NCBI GenBank assembly: GCA_000424365.1
Contig: AUJT01000013.1
Location: 1 to 64,000 of the forward strand
Direction of reading: 5' to 3'
DNA length: 64,000 bases
DNA from: Lachnospiraceae bacterium NK4A144
GTDB lineage: Bacteria > Bacillota > Clostridia > Lachnospirales > Lachnospiraceae
Every line of letters starts with the position of its first letter. Positions within the stretch are counted from its first letter, which is position 1. A model generated the notes under the pieces. The model was not told the origin of the DNA. It was given only the letters and a program-made list of their open reading frames with translations, and made no database searches. Positions 8,624 through 17,714 of this stretch are shown piece by piece. A program made the translations under genes and the position numbers.

Positions 8624-9646
8624 TTAGAACTTACCAGCCTTAGCAGCCTCTTCCAGAGATACAGCTAAGCTTACTGTAGCTCCTACCATCGGGTTGTTAC
8701 CCATACCGATAAGACCCATCATCTCAACGTGAGCCGGAACAGATGAAGAACCAGCGAACTGAGCGTCAGAGTGCATACGGCCAAGAGTATCTGTGAAACC
8801 GTAGGAAGCCGGACCTGCTGCCATGTTATCCGGGTGAAGTGTACGACCTGTACCACCGCCGGAAGCAACTGAGAAGTACTTCTTACCAGCCTCTACGCGC
8901 TCCTTCTTGTATGTACCAGCTACCGGATGCTGGAAACGTGTCGGGTTTGTAGAGTTACCTGTGATGGAAACGTCTACATTCTCGTGCCACATGATCTTAA
9001 CACCCTCACGAACATCGTTTGAGCCGTAGCACTTTACAGCTGCACGAGGACCGTTGGAGTAAGGTGTCTCAGAAATGATCTTAAGCTCATCCTTGTGGTA
9101 ATCAAGCTCTGTCTCAACGAATGTGAAACCGTTGATTCTGGAGATGATCTTTGCAGCATCCTTACCAAGACCGTTAAGGATAACGCGAAGCGGCTTCTGA
9201 CGAACCTTATTAGCCTTTGTAGCGATACCGATAGCACCCTCAGCTGCTGCGAATGACTCGTGACCAGCAAGGAATGCGAAACACTCTGTATCCTCTTCAA
9301 GAAGCATCTTACCGAGGTTACCGTGGCCAAGACCAACCTTACGCTGATCAGCTACAGAACCGTCGATACAGAAAGCCTGAAGACCTTCACCGATAGCTGC
9401 AGCAGCCTCGGAAGCCTTACGGCAGCCCTTCTTGATAGCGATTGCAGCACCTACTGTGTAAGCGTAGCAAGCGTTCTCGAAGCAGATAGGCTGTACACCC
9501 TTAACAAGGCTGTAAACATCAAGACCAGCGTCCTTTGTTACCTGAACTGCTTCTTCAATAGAATTCATACCGTAGTTCTTAAGAACTGCGATAATGTTGT
9601 CATAACGTCTCTCTTTGGACTCAAATACAATATTCTCGTCAGCCAT
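8624..9646 (-). CDS. GGGtGRT protein of unknown function
   Basis: The 340-residue protein contains the name-giving motif GGGTGRT (residues about 269-275) and is rich in glycine and alanine, with a conserved stretch AGHESFAAAEGAIG. This family is known from anaerobic bacteria and has, to my knowledge, no demonstrated biochemical role. The gene has a strong ribosome binding site (GGAGG) and codon use that looks biased toward abundant codons, which suggests high expression. It follows a NifU-like scaffold gene by 22 bases and ends in a strong terminator, so the two form an operon. A link to iron-sulfur or redox metabolism is inference from that neighbour. Confidence 0.85.
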   Translation of the reverse strand: MADENIVFESKERRYDNIIAVLKNYGMNSIEEAVQVTKDAGLDVYSLVKGVQPICFENACYAYTVGAAIAIKKGCRKASEAAAAIGEGLQAFCIDGSVADQRKVGLGHGNLGKMLLEEDTECFAFLAGHESFAAAEGAIGIATKANKVRQKPLRVILNGLGKDAAKIISRINGFTFVETELDYHKDELKIISETPYSNGPRAAVKCYGSNDVREGVKIMWHENVDVSITGNSTNPTRFQHPVAGTYKKERVEAGKKYFSVASGGGTGRTLHPDNMAAGPASYGFTDTLGRMHSDAQFAGSSSVPAHVEMMGLIGMGNNPMVGATVSLAVSLEEAAKAGKF

Positions 9647-9668
9647 TATAGTCTGTCCTCCTTTTCAA

Positions 9669-10361
9669 TTATTCTTTTCTGGGATCGATAGTTCTAACAG
9701 CATCGTCAAAACGACCATACTGACCCTGAGCCTTCTCGAAAGCAGTATTAGCATCGTCGCCAGCCTTCATGAAGTCCATCATCTTTCCGAAGTTTACAAA
9801 CTTGTAACCGATGATGTTGTCGTCAGCATCAAGACCGAGCTCTGTCATGTAACCATCTGTCATCTCAAGATAACGAGGTCCCTTTTCAAGAGTGGAGTAA
9901 ATTGTACCAACCTGAGAACGGAAGCCCTTACCAAGGTCCTCAAGTCCTGCACCAACTGCAAGACCGCCCTCAGAGAAAGCGGACTGAGAACGTCCGTATA
10001 CGATCTGGAGGAACAGCTCTCTCATAGCTGTATTGATAGCATCACAAACAAGGTCTGTATTAAGTGCCTCAAGAACAGTAAGTCCCGGAAGGATCTCGCC
10101 AGCCATAGCAGCAGACTGAGTCATACCTGAGCATCCGATAGTCTCTACAAGAGCCTCCTGGATGATACCCTCCTTAATGTTCAGGGAAAGCTTGCAGGCA
10201 CCCTGCTGAGGTGCACACCAGCCCACACCATGAGTGAAACCGGAAATATCCTTGATTTCCTTGGCCTGAACCCACTTCGCTTCTTCCGGAATGGGAGCAC
10301 AGCCGTGGTGCACGTCCTGATGAACTTTGCACATCTCTTCGACTTTCTTTGTGTAAATCAT
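9669..10361 (-). CDS. NifU/IscU-like iron-sulfur scaffold protein
   Basis: The 230-residue protein resembles the NifU N-terminal (IscU) scaffold: cysteines appear at FTHGVGWCAP, GACKLSLNIK and ETIGCSGMTQS, the last matching the scaffold motif with Cys followed by Ser-Gly. It is longer than IscU (about 130) because of a C-terminal extension of about 90 residues with no motif I recognise. It lies just upstream of the GGGtGRT gene and has AAGGAG before its ATG. It may load or hold a cluster for that partner; this is inference. It is not next to a cysteine desulfurase gene. Confidence 0.8.
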   Translation of the reverse strand: MIYTKKVEEMCKVHQDVHHGCAPIPEEAKWVQAKEIKDISGFTHGVGWCAPQQGACKLSLNIKEGIIQEALVETIGCSGMTQSAAMAGEILPGLTVLEALNTDLVCDAINTAMRELFLQIVYGRSQSAFSEGGLAVGAGLEDLGKGFRSQVGTIYSTLEKGPRYLEMTDGYMTELGLDADDNIIGYKFVNFGKMMDFMKAGDDANTAFEKAQGQYGRFDDAVRTIDPRKE

Positions 10362-10490
10362 GTGAAATTCTCCTTTCAGATTTTGTCTACCTTAACGGAC
10401 ACGAAGCCAACGTATCCGAACGCGCACGTAAAAACGAACAATTTCTACTCAAAAATACTCTCCACAGCCATAAGCCATAGATCGACACGC

Positions 10491-10519
10491 GTCATAGCAC
10501 GATTGTTATTTTCTCACAA
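10491..10519 (-). promoter_or_regulatory. Candidate promoter of the NifU-like/GGGtGRT operon
   Basis: TTGTGA at 10514-10519 and TATGAC at 10491-10496 on the minus strand with a 17-bp spacer. It would give a leader of about 120 bases. Confidence 0.45.
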
Positions 10520-10576
10520 AATTAGATACATTTCAACGGAAAGTATTGGATTTTTGTGAATTTTATGACAAACATT

Positions 10577-11926
10577 CTAATCCCTATAGGTGTCATGGAT
10601 AAATAAAATGTCATCAAACCTTGCATTAAAGGCATTTACGACCGTAGGCGAGAAGTGTTTTCCACTCTCTGCAAGTATCTCATTTCTTGCATTTTCTGCA
10701 GGCCATGCGTCTTTATAGGTTCGTTTACTTGTCAGAGCATCAAACGCATCCGCCACCGCAACTATTTGAGCGGATATATCGATCTGATTCTCCATGAGAC
10801 CTCTGGTATAACCCTCTCCGTCCCATCTTTCATGATGTTCTGAGGCAATGATCTGCGCGAGATGCATTATCTCATCATCCTGATTGCTAAGAAGCTCGCG
10901 TCCATAGTCCACGTGTTTCTTCATTATTTCAAATTCTTCCTGTGTAAGCCCGGTCGGTTTCTCGAGGATCTCATTCGGGATCATGATCTTGCCGATATCA
11001 TGCATCATCGAAGCGATCCTTATGTATTGCACCTTTTTTTCATCAAACCCGAGCTCACGGGCAAGTAATGCACTGTACTCTGAAACACGACGTACATGCT
11101 GTCCAGTCTGGGGCGATTTTCGCTCGATAACCTGCGCAAAAGCCAGGATCGTTTTTTCCTGAGCGCCCTGCAGCTGACCTGCAAGTGTTTCTCGCTCAAC
11201 ATTTGCATGCGCAGTAGAAACCATATGATAGATAAGGACACATTCAAGCACAAATATAAATGTACCAAGTACTGTCATCCATTTATCGAGGATAAAGGCA
11301 ACCGGGCGATCCTCTATCATATAGGTAAGATTTGTTCCCATATGGACTGCTTCCGTAAGGAGCAGCGTAATGACTATTTCCATTATGAGCCCTCGATGGG
11401 AAAAATCATCCCATCTGCGCCTCAGGAACAGAAATTCATTTCTCATACTAAAGCCATATATGAGAACCATGCATCCCATAAATATGCATATCTGCCAATA
11501 CTGCTCAGACATGATCATGGCAGTTGTTTCCGCAGTTTCAAAAAGCGCGTAGAAACAAAATGCCATGGAATACGGTATTACTGCGATCTTTGACAAAAAA
11601 CTCGCCATGATCGGAACAGGTATTAGCATCAAAATAAACTGCAAGCCGAACCTAAATACGTAAACACTATTGGATGGCATCACTTCATAATCAAGCAGAT
11701 AATTCGCAAAGTATGCCAATGGAGGAAGCGTAACGAACTGCCAGAAATCGATGGAGATCAACGCCGTAAATATTGTTGCTTTTACAGCTTCTTCTCTTCT
11801 CCTCTTTCGATATGACAGATACCATGCTCCTATCGTAAATATAAGCATATTTATGATAAGAGGATAGCCCCTGTGTAAAAATTCAATGTAGTACTTCAGT
11901 ATCGCGCCGTTTTTCATGACGATCAC
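10577..11926 (-). CDS. Membrane HD-GYP domain protein
   Basis: The N-terminal half (about 230 residues) holds several hydrophobic helices, about six. The C-terminal half is an HD-GYP domain, the family that hydrolyses cyclic di-GMP: HVRRVSEYS, HDIGK, and HHERWDGEGYTRGL can be read. The normal GYP tripeptide is GYT here, a change seen in divergent members, so activity is likely but not certain. The GTG start at 11926 overlaps the stop of the upstream hexapeptide protein; an ATG at 11917 is an alternative start. The membrane part may sense an unknown signal. Confidence 0.85.
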   Translation of the reverse strand: MIVMKNGAILKYYIEFLHRGYPLIINMLIFTIGAWYLSYRKRRREEAVKATIFTALISIDFWQFVTLPPLAYFANYLLDYEVMPSNSVYVFRFGLQFILMLIPVPIMASFLSKIAVIPYSMAFCFYALFETAETTAMIMSEQYWQICIFMGCMVLIYGFSMRNEFLFLRRRWDDFSHRGLIMEIVITLLLTEAVHMGTNLTYMIEDRPVAFILDKWMTVLGTFIFVLECVLIYHMVSTAHANVERETLAGQLQGAQEKTILAFAQVIERKSPQTGQHVRRVSEYSALLARELGFDEKKVQYIRIASMMHDIGKIMIPNEILEKPTGLTQEEFEIMKKHVDYGRELLSNQDDEIMHLAQIIASEHHERWDGEGYTRGLMENQIDISAQIVAVADAFDALTSKRTYKDAWPAENARNEILAESGKHFSPTVVNAFNARFDDILFIHDTYRD

Positions 11927-12594
11927 ACTTGCTTTGTTACAACGTGATCTGCATCCTTAAATATCGAGTCTGCAGGTACAACACCGCGAACACGTGATAA
12001 AGGATAAATATTGCTGTTTCTGCCAATAACAGAGCCGGGATTAAGCACAGAATTGCAGCCTACCTCTACATGATCTCCAAGCATGGCACCAAACTTTTTG
12101 AGGCCGGTCTCGATTTCTTCTCCGTTTTGTGACTTCACGACAACAAGCTTTTTATCAGACTTTACATTAGAAGTAATGGAACCTGCTCCCATGTGAGAAT
12201 AGAAACCGAGTATGGAATCACCTACATAATTGTAATGCGGAACCTGAACATGATTGAACAGGATGACATTCTTAAGCTCTGTAGAATTTCCAACAACACA
12301 GTCATTTCCTACTAATGCCTTTCCGCGGATAAACGCGCACTGACGTACTTCTGTGCGCTCACCGATGATACACGGACCTGTGATGGACACAGTCGGCCAT
12401 ACCTTTGCAGACTTTGCGATCCAAATATTTTCGCCCTTCTGCTCATACACTTCAGGATCGAGTGTGGGACCGATCTTAAGGATCAGCTCTTCGATACCCT
12501 TAAGTGCTTCCCACGGATAGGTAAATCCTGCGAGATATTCTCCTGCTAAAGTTTCATTAAGATCGTACAGATTTTTGATTTCTGCTTCCTTCAT
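11923..12594 (-). CDS. Left-handed beta-helix (hexapeptide repeat) protein
   Basis: The 223-residue protein is dominated by hexapeptide repeats (IWIAKSAKVWPTVSI, CIIGERTEVRQ, ALVGNDCVVGN, VIGRNSNIYPL), the left-handed beta-helix fold of acyl- and nucleotidyl-sugar transferases such as the C-terminal part of GlmU. There is no N-terminal nucleotidyltransferase domain; residues 1-50 are a short helical region. The substrate is unknown. It has AAAGGA before its ATG, starts 15 bases after topB and overlaps the HD-GYP gene, so the three genes are probably co-transcribed. Confidence 0.8.
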   Translation of the reverse strand: MKEAEIKNLYDLNETLAGEYLAGFTYPWEALKGIEELILKIGPTLDPEVYEQKGENIWIAKSAKVWPTVSITGPCIIGERTEVRQCAFIRGKALVGNDCVVGNSTELKNVILFNHVQVPHYNYVGDSILGFYSHMGAGSITSNVKSDKKLVVVKSQNGEEIETGLKKFGAMLGDHVEVGCNSVLNPGSVIGRNSNIYPLSRVRGVVPADSIFKDADHVVTKQV

Positions 12595-12609
12595 TTTTTA
12601 TTCCTTTCA

Positions 12610-14652
12610 TTAACCGGGAATTTCCCGTATTTTTTGACGTATCACGTAACTCAGATCTTTTCCCCGGACTCTTTCTACATATCGGGTAACGTACTTATCG
12701 AGTTTTTCCTGATATTCGTCCGGTGATATCTCGCCTCTCTCAACTCCTGAGAGACCTTTTTCCCAGCTGGCTGTCATTTCGGGATTAAGCATGCCGGGCA
12801 TTGTAAGGTATACTACCTCGTAGACCATTTCGCCGAATTTGCCTGGGGTCAGTACCTGCTTCTTACTATTTAGATAACCGATCTTTACGAGTTTCTCTAT
12901 GATGCCTGCTCTGGTTGCACTCGTACCGATACCGGCGCCCTTTATCTGCGCTCTTAGTTCCTCGTCTTCGATCAGCTGACCTGCATTCTCCATGGCAAGT
13001 ACCATGGAACCGGAGGTGTATCGCTTCGGCGGAGTTGTTTTTCCATTCTTCATATTGAATCCGGCGATTCCGACTTCCAGATTTTTCTTTAATTCTCCTG
13101 CGATGGCGGTGAGATCAACTTCGTTTTCTTCTTCCTCTTCATCTTCACCGTCGCTATCTGCATTTTCAGCCTTTTCATCTTCCGGCTTCTTTGCTTTCTC
13201 CTGCTTTGCAAGGATCTTTTTGTCCTGACCTGTTATTACATAAAATCCGGGCTCTTTGAGGACTTTCGATGATGTAAAGAAATGCTCTGTTCCTACCAGT
13301 GTTTCCAGCGTGATCTTTTGGAACACTGCAGGAGGGTAAAAGATCGAGAGAAATCTCCTTACTATCATGTCATAGACACGTTTACAGAGATCACTCACAT
13401 TATTGTATTCAGATACATTTCCTGTCGGGATGATGGCATAGTGATCTGTGACCTTGCTGTCATCTGTGTACGGTTTTTTGTTGATCCCAGTATATAGTTT
13501 ATTATCGAGAATGTTCTTTGTAAACTCTGCTGTGGGCGGATATTTTAAAACACCGTTCAAATTTTTGCTGATTTCCTTTGCTACAGCCGATGAAAGCACT
13601 CTCGCATCTGTTCTCGGATATGTTGTAAGTTTTTTCTCATATAGCTCCTGTGCAGCTGCAAGTGTCTGCTCGGGGCTTATCTTGAAACGCTTGGAACATG
13701 CCGCCTGTAGTTCTGCAAGGTTATATAAAAGCGGCGGTTTCTTTTTTTCCTGATTTTTATTTACGGACAGGATAGTTCCATGGTCTTCTTCCTGTAGCTT
13801 TTCTACGAGTTTTTTTGCTTCTTCTTCGTCCAGAAATCCTTTTTCATTGTAGATTTTTGGTGAACCGTAGTAGGCTGAGCCTTCCACCGCTTTCCATTCA
13901 CCTGTGTACTGTCCGTCGGGAAGTGTAAATGTTCCTATTAATCTGTAAAAAATCGTTTCTTTGAAATTTCTGATCTCTCTTTCCCGGCGAACTACCATTC
14001 CGAGAACACAGGTCATTACGCGTCCTACTGCTATGGCTGCGTATTTTTTTGTACCTGCGGCGTCATTCAGCATGCCTGCATAGCGTACTGAAAGCGCTCT
14101 TGAGAAATTGATACCCATAGCGTAGTCTTCTATACCACGCATAATGCCTGCATTTCCGAGGTTGTCGTATTCCGAGTAGGGTTTTGCTTCCCTCATGCCC
14201 CGGCTTATTTCTTCCTCGGTAGTGGAGTCGATCCAGACACGCCGTTCATCCATTCCTTCCCGGACACCACCGTAACGACGGATAAGTTCCTCGATGACCT
14301 GTCCTTCTCGTCCCGAGTCTCCTGCCCATAGCACAGTGCCGATATCTTCTCTATGAAGCAGCGAATTTACAACATCATATTGCTTTTTGACATTTCCTAT
14401 TACTTCATATTTATATGTCTGCGGCAAAAAGGGAAGATCTTTGAGATTCCACTTTTTATATTTTTCATCGTATTTTTCCGGATAACACATTTCTACCAGA
14501 TGACCTACGCACCAGGTTATGACGTATTCTCCGTTTTCGATGGAACCGTTACGATTTCCGGAAACATGCAGGATCTTCGCATATTCACGGGCAACGGACG
14601 GTTTCTCTGTTATGATCAAAGTTTTTAACTTCTTACTGCTTTCCTCACTCAA
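12610..14652 (-). CDS. topB: DNA topoisomerase III (type IA)
   Basis: A type IA topoisomerase that relaxes and decatenates DNA. The 680-residue protein has the TOPRIM domain with ITEKPSVA (about 14-21) and DSGREGQ (about 112-118), and the active-site tyrosine Tyr345 in LTTYPRTD. An acidic low-complexity insert (about 500-517) interrupts the C-terminal part. There are no zinc fingers at the C terminus, as usual for TopB. The start codon appears to be TTG, with GGAG about 10 bases upstream. The gene is chromosomal here, with no sign of a mobile element carrying it. Confidence 0.93.
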   Translation of the reverse strand: MSEESSKKLKTLIITEKPSVAREYAKILHVSGNRNGSIENGEYVITWCVGHLVEMCYPEKYDEKYKKWNLKDLPFLPQTYKYEVIGNVKKQYDVVNSLLHREDIGTVLWAGDSGREGQVIEELIRRYGGVREGMDERRVWIDSTTEEEISRGMREAKPYSEYDNLGNAGIMRGIEDYAMGINFSRALSVRYAGMLNDAAGTKKYAAIAVGRVMTCVLGMVVRREREIRNFKETIFYRLIGTFTLPDGQYTGEWKAVEGSAYYGSPKIYNEKGFLDEEEAKKLVEKLQEEDHGTILSVNKNQEKKKPPLLYNLAELQAACSKRFKISPEQTLAAAQELYEKKLTTYPRTDARVLSSAVAKEISKNLNGVLKYPPTAEFTKNILDNKLYTGINKKPYTDDSKVTDHYAIIPTGNVSEYNNVSDLCKRVYDMIVRRFLSIFYPPAVFQKITLETLVGTEHFFTSSKVLKEPGFYVITGQDKKILAKQEKAKKPEDEKAENADSDGEDEEEEENEVDLTAIAGELKKNLEVGIAGFNMKNGKTTPPKRYTSGSMVLAMENAGQLIEDEELRAQIKGAGIGTSATRAGIIEKLVKIGYLNSKKQVLTPGKFGEMVYEVVYLTMPGMLNPEMTASWEKGLSGVERGEISPDEYQEKLDKYVTRYVERVRGKDLSYVIRQKIREIPG

Positions 14653-14731
14653 ATCAGCTAATCTCCATTACTATGATGACAGGATTTTTACTTTTGCCCC
14701 TGTCCTCATATGATAGTTTTCGTGAATACTC

Positions 14732-14760
14732 ATTATAACATGATTAGACTTTTTTAGACA
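14732..14760 (-). promoter_or_regulatory. Candidate topB promoter
   Basis: TATAAT (14732-14737) preceded by TGT gives an extended -10; TGTCTA lies 17 bases upstream as a -35. Confidence 0.6.
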
Positions 14761-14765
14761 TTGAA

Positions 14766-14795
14766 AAAGGACTGCCAAATAATGACAGTCCCATT
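14766..14795 (-). terminator. Terminator after asd
   Basis: GGGACTG and CAGTCC flank a loop and are followed by TTTTT on the minus strand, just past the asd stop codon. Confidence 0.75.
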
Positions 14796-14828
14796 TTACG
14801 CTATTTATCAAACATTAATTCACAAGCA

Positions 14829-15914
14829 TTACTTCTTTGTGATATAGCCCTTTGCCTTCAGGAGCTCTGCGCAAAGTACTCCGCCGCCTGCTGCTCCACG
14901 AACAGTGTTGTGAGAAAGTCCTACGAACTTGTAATCGAAAAGGCTGTCCTCACGAAGACGTCCGATGGATACACCAAAGCCGTTCTCATAATTTACATCG
15001 AGATCAACCTGCGGACGATTGTCCTCAGTGAGATACTGGATAAACTGCTTCGGAGCTGACGGAAGTCCGAGCTTCTGAGGCTCGCCGCTGTAATTTACCA
15101 TAGCATCGATCAGCTGCTCCTTGGTAGGCTTCTTTGCAAACTTTACAAATACTGTAGCTGTGTGACCGTTAAGGATCGGAACACGGATGCACTGAGCTGT
15201 GATCTTTGGACCTGCTGCGGGCTCGATGTGATCTCCCTCTACATGACCAAATACTCTAAGAGGCTCTTTCTCACTCTTTTCTTCCTCTCCGGAGATGAAA
15301 GGAATGATGTTGTGCTCCATCTCAGGCCAGTCCTTAAATGTCTTTCCTGCACCGGAGATTGCCTGATAGGTAGAAACAACAACTTCTGTCGGCTCAAACT
15401 CTTTCCATGCCCAGAGAACAGGTGCATAAGACTGAATAGAGCAGTTCGGCTTTACTGCGATAAATCCGCGCTTTGTACCAAGTCTCTTTTTCTGAGCCTC
15501 GATAACTTCTGCGTGTTCCGGATTGATCTCAGGAACGATCATCGGTACATCCGGTGTCCAGCGGTGTGCGCTGTTATTTGATACTACCGGTGTCTCAGTC
15601 TTTGCATAAGCTTCCTCGATAGCCTTGATCTCTTCCTTGCTCATATCTACAGCTGAGAAGCAGAAATCAACGTCCTTTGCTACATTCTCAACGTCACTTA
15701 CATCACGTACGACGATCTTCTTAACAGCTTCCGGCATCGGTGTGTCCATCTTCCAGCGATCACCGATTGCTTCTTCGTATGTTTTGCCGGCACTTCTGGG
15801 GCTTGCAGCAATAACAGTTACTTCAAACCAAGGGTGATTTTCCAGCAGTGAAATAAATCTCTGACCAACCATACCGGTTCCGCCAAGAATAGCAACATTG
15901 AGCTTTTCAGACAT
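14829..15914 (-). CDS. asd: Aspartate-semialdehyde dehydrogenase
   Basis: Reduces aspartyl phosphate to aspartate semialdehyde, the branch point to lysine, diaminopimelate, threonine and methionine. The 361-residue protein starts with an NADP-binding motif (LGGTGMVGQRF), has the catalytic cysteine Cys158 in VKPNCSIQSY and the catalytic histidine His251 in NGHTATVF. The spacing and length fit the archaeal/fungal-type enzyme (about 350-360 residues) rather than the E. coli type. It is transcribed alone from a strong promoter, with a structured leader of about 115 bases. Confidence 0.94.
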   Translation of the reverse strand: MSEKLNVAILGGTGMVGQRFISLLENHPWFEVTVIAASPRSAGKTYEEAIGDRWKMDTPMPEAVKKIVVRDVSDVENVAKDVDFCFSAVDMSKEEIKAIEEAYAKTETPVVSNNSAHRWTPDVPMIVPEINPEHAEVIEAQKKRLGTKRGFIAVKPNCSIQSYAPVLWAWKEFEPTEVVVSTYQAISGAGKTFKDWPEMEHNIIPFISGEEEKSEKEPLRVFGHVEGDHIEPAAGPKITAQCIRVPILNGHTATVFVKFAKKPTKEQLIDAMVNYSGEPQKLGLPSAPKQFIQYLTEDNRPQVDLDVNYENGFGVSIGRLREDSLFDYKFVGLSHNTVRGAAGGGVLCAELLKAKGYITKK

Positions 15915-15960
15915 GATTTTTTCTCCTCTTTTCGGGTCCGTTCCCGTAACTTGATTATTG

Positions 15961-16024
15961 TCACACTATATTAGTCGTATGCGTAGCTGCATGAGCCGTT
16001 ATGCGTTAATGCGCTAAAGTGTGA
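15961..16024 (-). promoter_or_regulatory. Structured 5' leader of asd
   Basis: Between promoter and gene, TCACACT (15961-15967) pairs with AGTGTGA (16018-16024), and TTAG (15971-15974) with CTAA (16014-16017), separated by a 3-base bulge. The 39-base loop contains repeated ATGCGT. It does not match a riboswitch I know. Confidence 0.45.
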
Positions 16025-16035
16025 AACTGACGTTT

Positions 16036-16064
16036 AATATACTCCTGTAAGCTTATTTTGTCAA
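16036..16064 (-). promoter_or_regulatory. Strong sigma-A promoter of asd
   Basis: TTGACA (16059-16064), exactly 17 bases, TATATT (16036-16041) on the minus strand: near consensus. Confidence 0.85.
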
Positions 16065-16105
16065 CCCTGTACGTGCAATTGTTTTTTTGAGACGGACACC
16101 GTGGT

Positions 16106-16250
16106 GTAACAGTTCACACGTAAACGGAGCACTACGCTGCGGAGTTTACGACCAAGAAAGATGAAAAGCCATTGGATTTTGCCCATCGCCGGAGGCGATT
16201 TAATTGGCAAAATCCGTTACGTGAGCGAGCTGGAAGCGAGTGAACAGTAA
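16106..16250 (+). repeat. Family A MITE-like element, copy A1 (145 bp)
   Basis: Begins GTAACAGTTCACACG and ends with imperfectly complementary GCGAGTGAACAGTAA. Internal hairpins: GTAAAC/GTTTAC at the left and GGATTTTGCC/GGCAAAATCC enclosing ATCGCC/GGCGAT in the middle. It is flanked by the 9-bp direct repeat CACCGTGGT at 16097-16105 and 16251-16259. Lies between argH and asd, downstream of argH. Confidence 0.85.
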
Positions 16251-16270
16251 CACCGTGGTTATTGTCTCGA

Positions 16271-16292
16271 TCTGTAAGCGAGTGAACAGTAA
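16271..16292 (+). repeat. Family A fragment A6
   Basis: CTGTAAGCGAGTGAACAGTA repeats the right end of family A, about 20 bases past copy A1 and close to the argH stop. Probably a remnant of a second insertion. Confidence 0.6.
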
Positions 16293-16305
16293 TGACACTG
16301 CTATC

Positions 16306-17694
16306 TTAAAATGACTGTTTCTTAAGATACTCGTGATAAAAAGCTGCATTTTTTTCCATGGACTCATGTCCCGGAGCGCCAAAAGTCAGGCGTTTCTCAA
16401 CGCATGTCCTGAGCGCGATGGCTTCATAGATGTCATCTTCAAATACTTCGCTCTCGCTCTTCCACTCATCCATAGTAAGGTCATCCATTGCCTTGCCTTC
16501 TTCGAGGCACTTAAGTACCAGACGACCGATAATGGAATGTGCATCACGGAACGGAACGCCCTTCTTTACGAGGTAGTCTGCTGCATCGGTAGCATTTGTA
16601 AAGCCGTTCTTTGCGCTCTTTTCCATTACGTCATTTCTGAATTTCATAGTGGAGACCATGCCTGTGAAAAGGTGAAGGCAATCGGTAACTGTATCTATCG
16701 CGTCAAAAACGACTTCTTTATCTTCCTGCATATCCTTGTCGTAAGCAAGCGGTATGCCCTTCATGGTTGTGAGCATACTCATAAGCGCGCCGTAAACCCT
16801 GCCTGTCTTTCCGCGTACGAGCTCAGCGATATCGGGATTCTTTTTCTGCGGCATGATACTGGAACCGGTGCTGAAACGATCATCGATCTCAACAAAACGG
16901 TACTCATTTGAATTCCAGATGATGACTTCCTCTGAAAATCTGCTGAGATGCATCATGATAGTTGACAATGCAGATAAGAACTCAATGAGGTAATCCCTGT
17001 CAGATACAGAGTCCATGCTGTTTCTGGTAGGTCCAAGCTTAAATCCAAGCTTTTCTGCAGTAAACTCACGGTCAAGCGGATATGTTGTACCTGCAAGAGC
17101 GCCGCTTCCGAGCGGACAGCTGTCCATTCTGTTATAAATGTCCTTAAGACGTGAACGGTCACGAATGAACATCTCAAAGTAAGCTCCCATGTGATGAGCC
17201 AGTGTCACAGGCTGAGCCTTCTGAAGATGTGTAAATCCGGGCATGAAAGTATCGAGATTATTGTCAATGATATCTGAAAGAGCCTCCTGCAGATGGAACA
17301 GGCTCTCATCAACAGCCTTTACAGCTTTTCTGGTATAAAGCTTCATATCGAGCGCAACCTGATCATTTCGACTGCGTCCTGTATGAAGTCTTTTTCCTGC
17401 ATCACCGATCCTCTCAGTGAGCACAGCTTCTACAAAAGAATGTACATCTTCGTATTTATCGGTTATTTCGATCTTACCTGCATCGACATCGGCTATGATA
17501 CTCTTTAAGCCTTCAGCAATGGCTTTTCCGTCCTCTTCGCTGATGATGCCGGTTCTCGCAAGCATCTCTGCATGTGCGAGGCTGCCCTCTATATCCTCAT
17601 GTACCAGTCTCTTGTCAAAATAGATAGACGCATTAAACCTGTATGCATCCTGATCTGTCGCAGACTGAAAACGTCCGCCCCATAACTGTGCCAA
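16306..17694 (-). CDS. argH: Argininosuccinate lyase
   Basis: Cleaves argininosuccinate to arginine and fumarate, the last step of arginine synthesis. The 462-residue protein has the superfamily signature GSSIMPQKKNPD, the TGRSRNDQ motif and the start MAQLWGGRF typical of ArgH. Length is normal. It begins 20 bases after an upstream membrane-protein gene, so it may be co-transcribed with it. No argG or other arginine genes are in the window. Confidence 0.96.
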   Translation of the reverse strand: MAQLWGGRFQSATDQDAYRFNASIYFDKRLVHEDIEGSLAHAEMLARTGIISEEDGKAIAEGLKSIIADVDAGKIEITDKYEDVHSFVEAVLTERIGDAGKRLHTGRSRNDQVALDMKLYTRKAVKAVDESLFHLQEALSDIIDNNLDTFMPGFTHLQKAQPVTLAHHMGAYFEMFIRDRSRLKDIYNRMDSCPLGSGALAGTTYPLDREFTAEKLGFKLGPTRNSMDSVSDRDYLIEFLSALSTIMMHLSRFSEEVIIWNSNEYRFVEIDDRFSTGSSIMPQKKNPDIAELVRGKTGRVYGALMSMLTTMKGIPLAYDKDMQEDKEVVFDAIDTVTDCLHLFTGMVSTMKFRNDVMEKSAKNGFTNATDAADYLVKKGVPFRDAHSIIGRLVLKCLEEGKAMDDLTMDEWKSESEVFEDDIYEAIALRTCVEKRLTFGAPGHESMEKNAAFYHEYLKKQSF

Positions 17695-17714
17695 CTGTTG
17701 ATCCTCCTATTTTC

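Noticed and set aside
9260-10130. Long plus-strand reading frames (143 and 171 codons) opposite the GGGtGRT and NifU-like genes
   Set aside because: They are antisense to strongly coding genes with clear family motifs and have no ribosome binding sites.
11096-11593. 165-codon plus-strand frame opposite the HD-GYP gene
   Set aside because: Antisense shadow, no ribosome binding site, composition typical of reversed transmembrane coding sequence.
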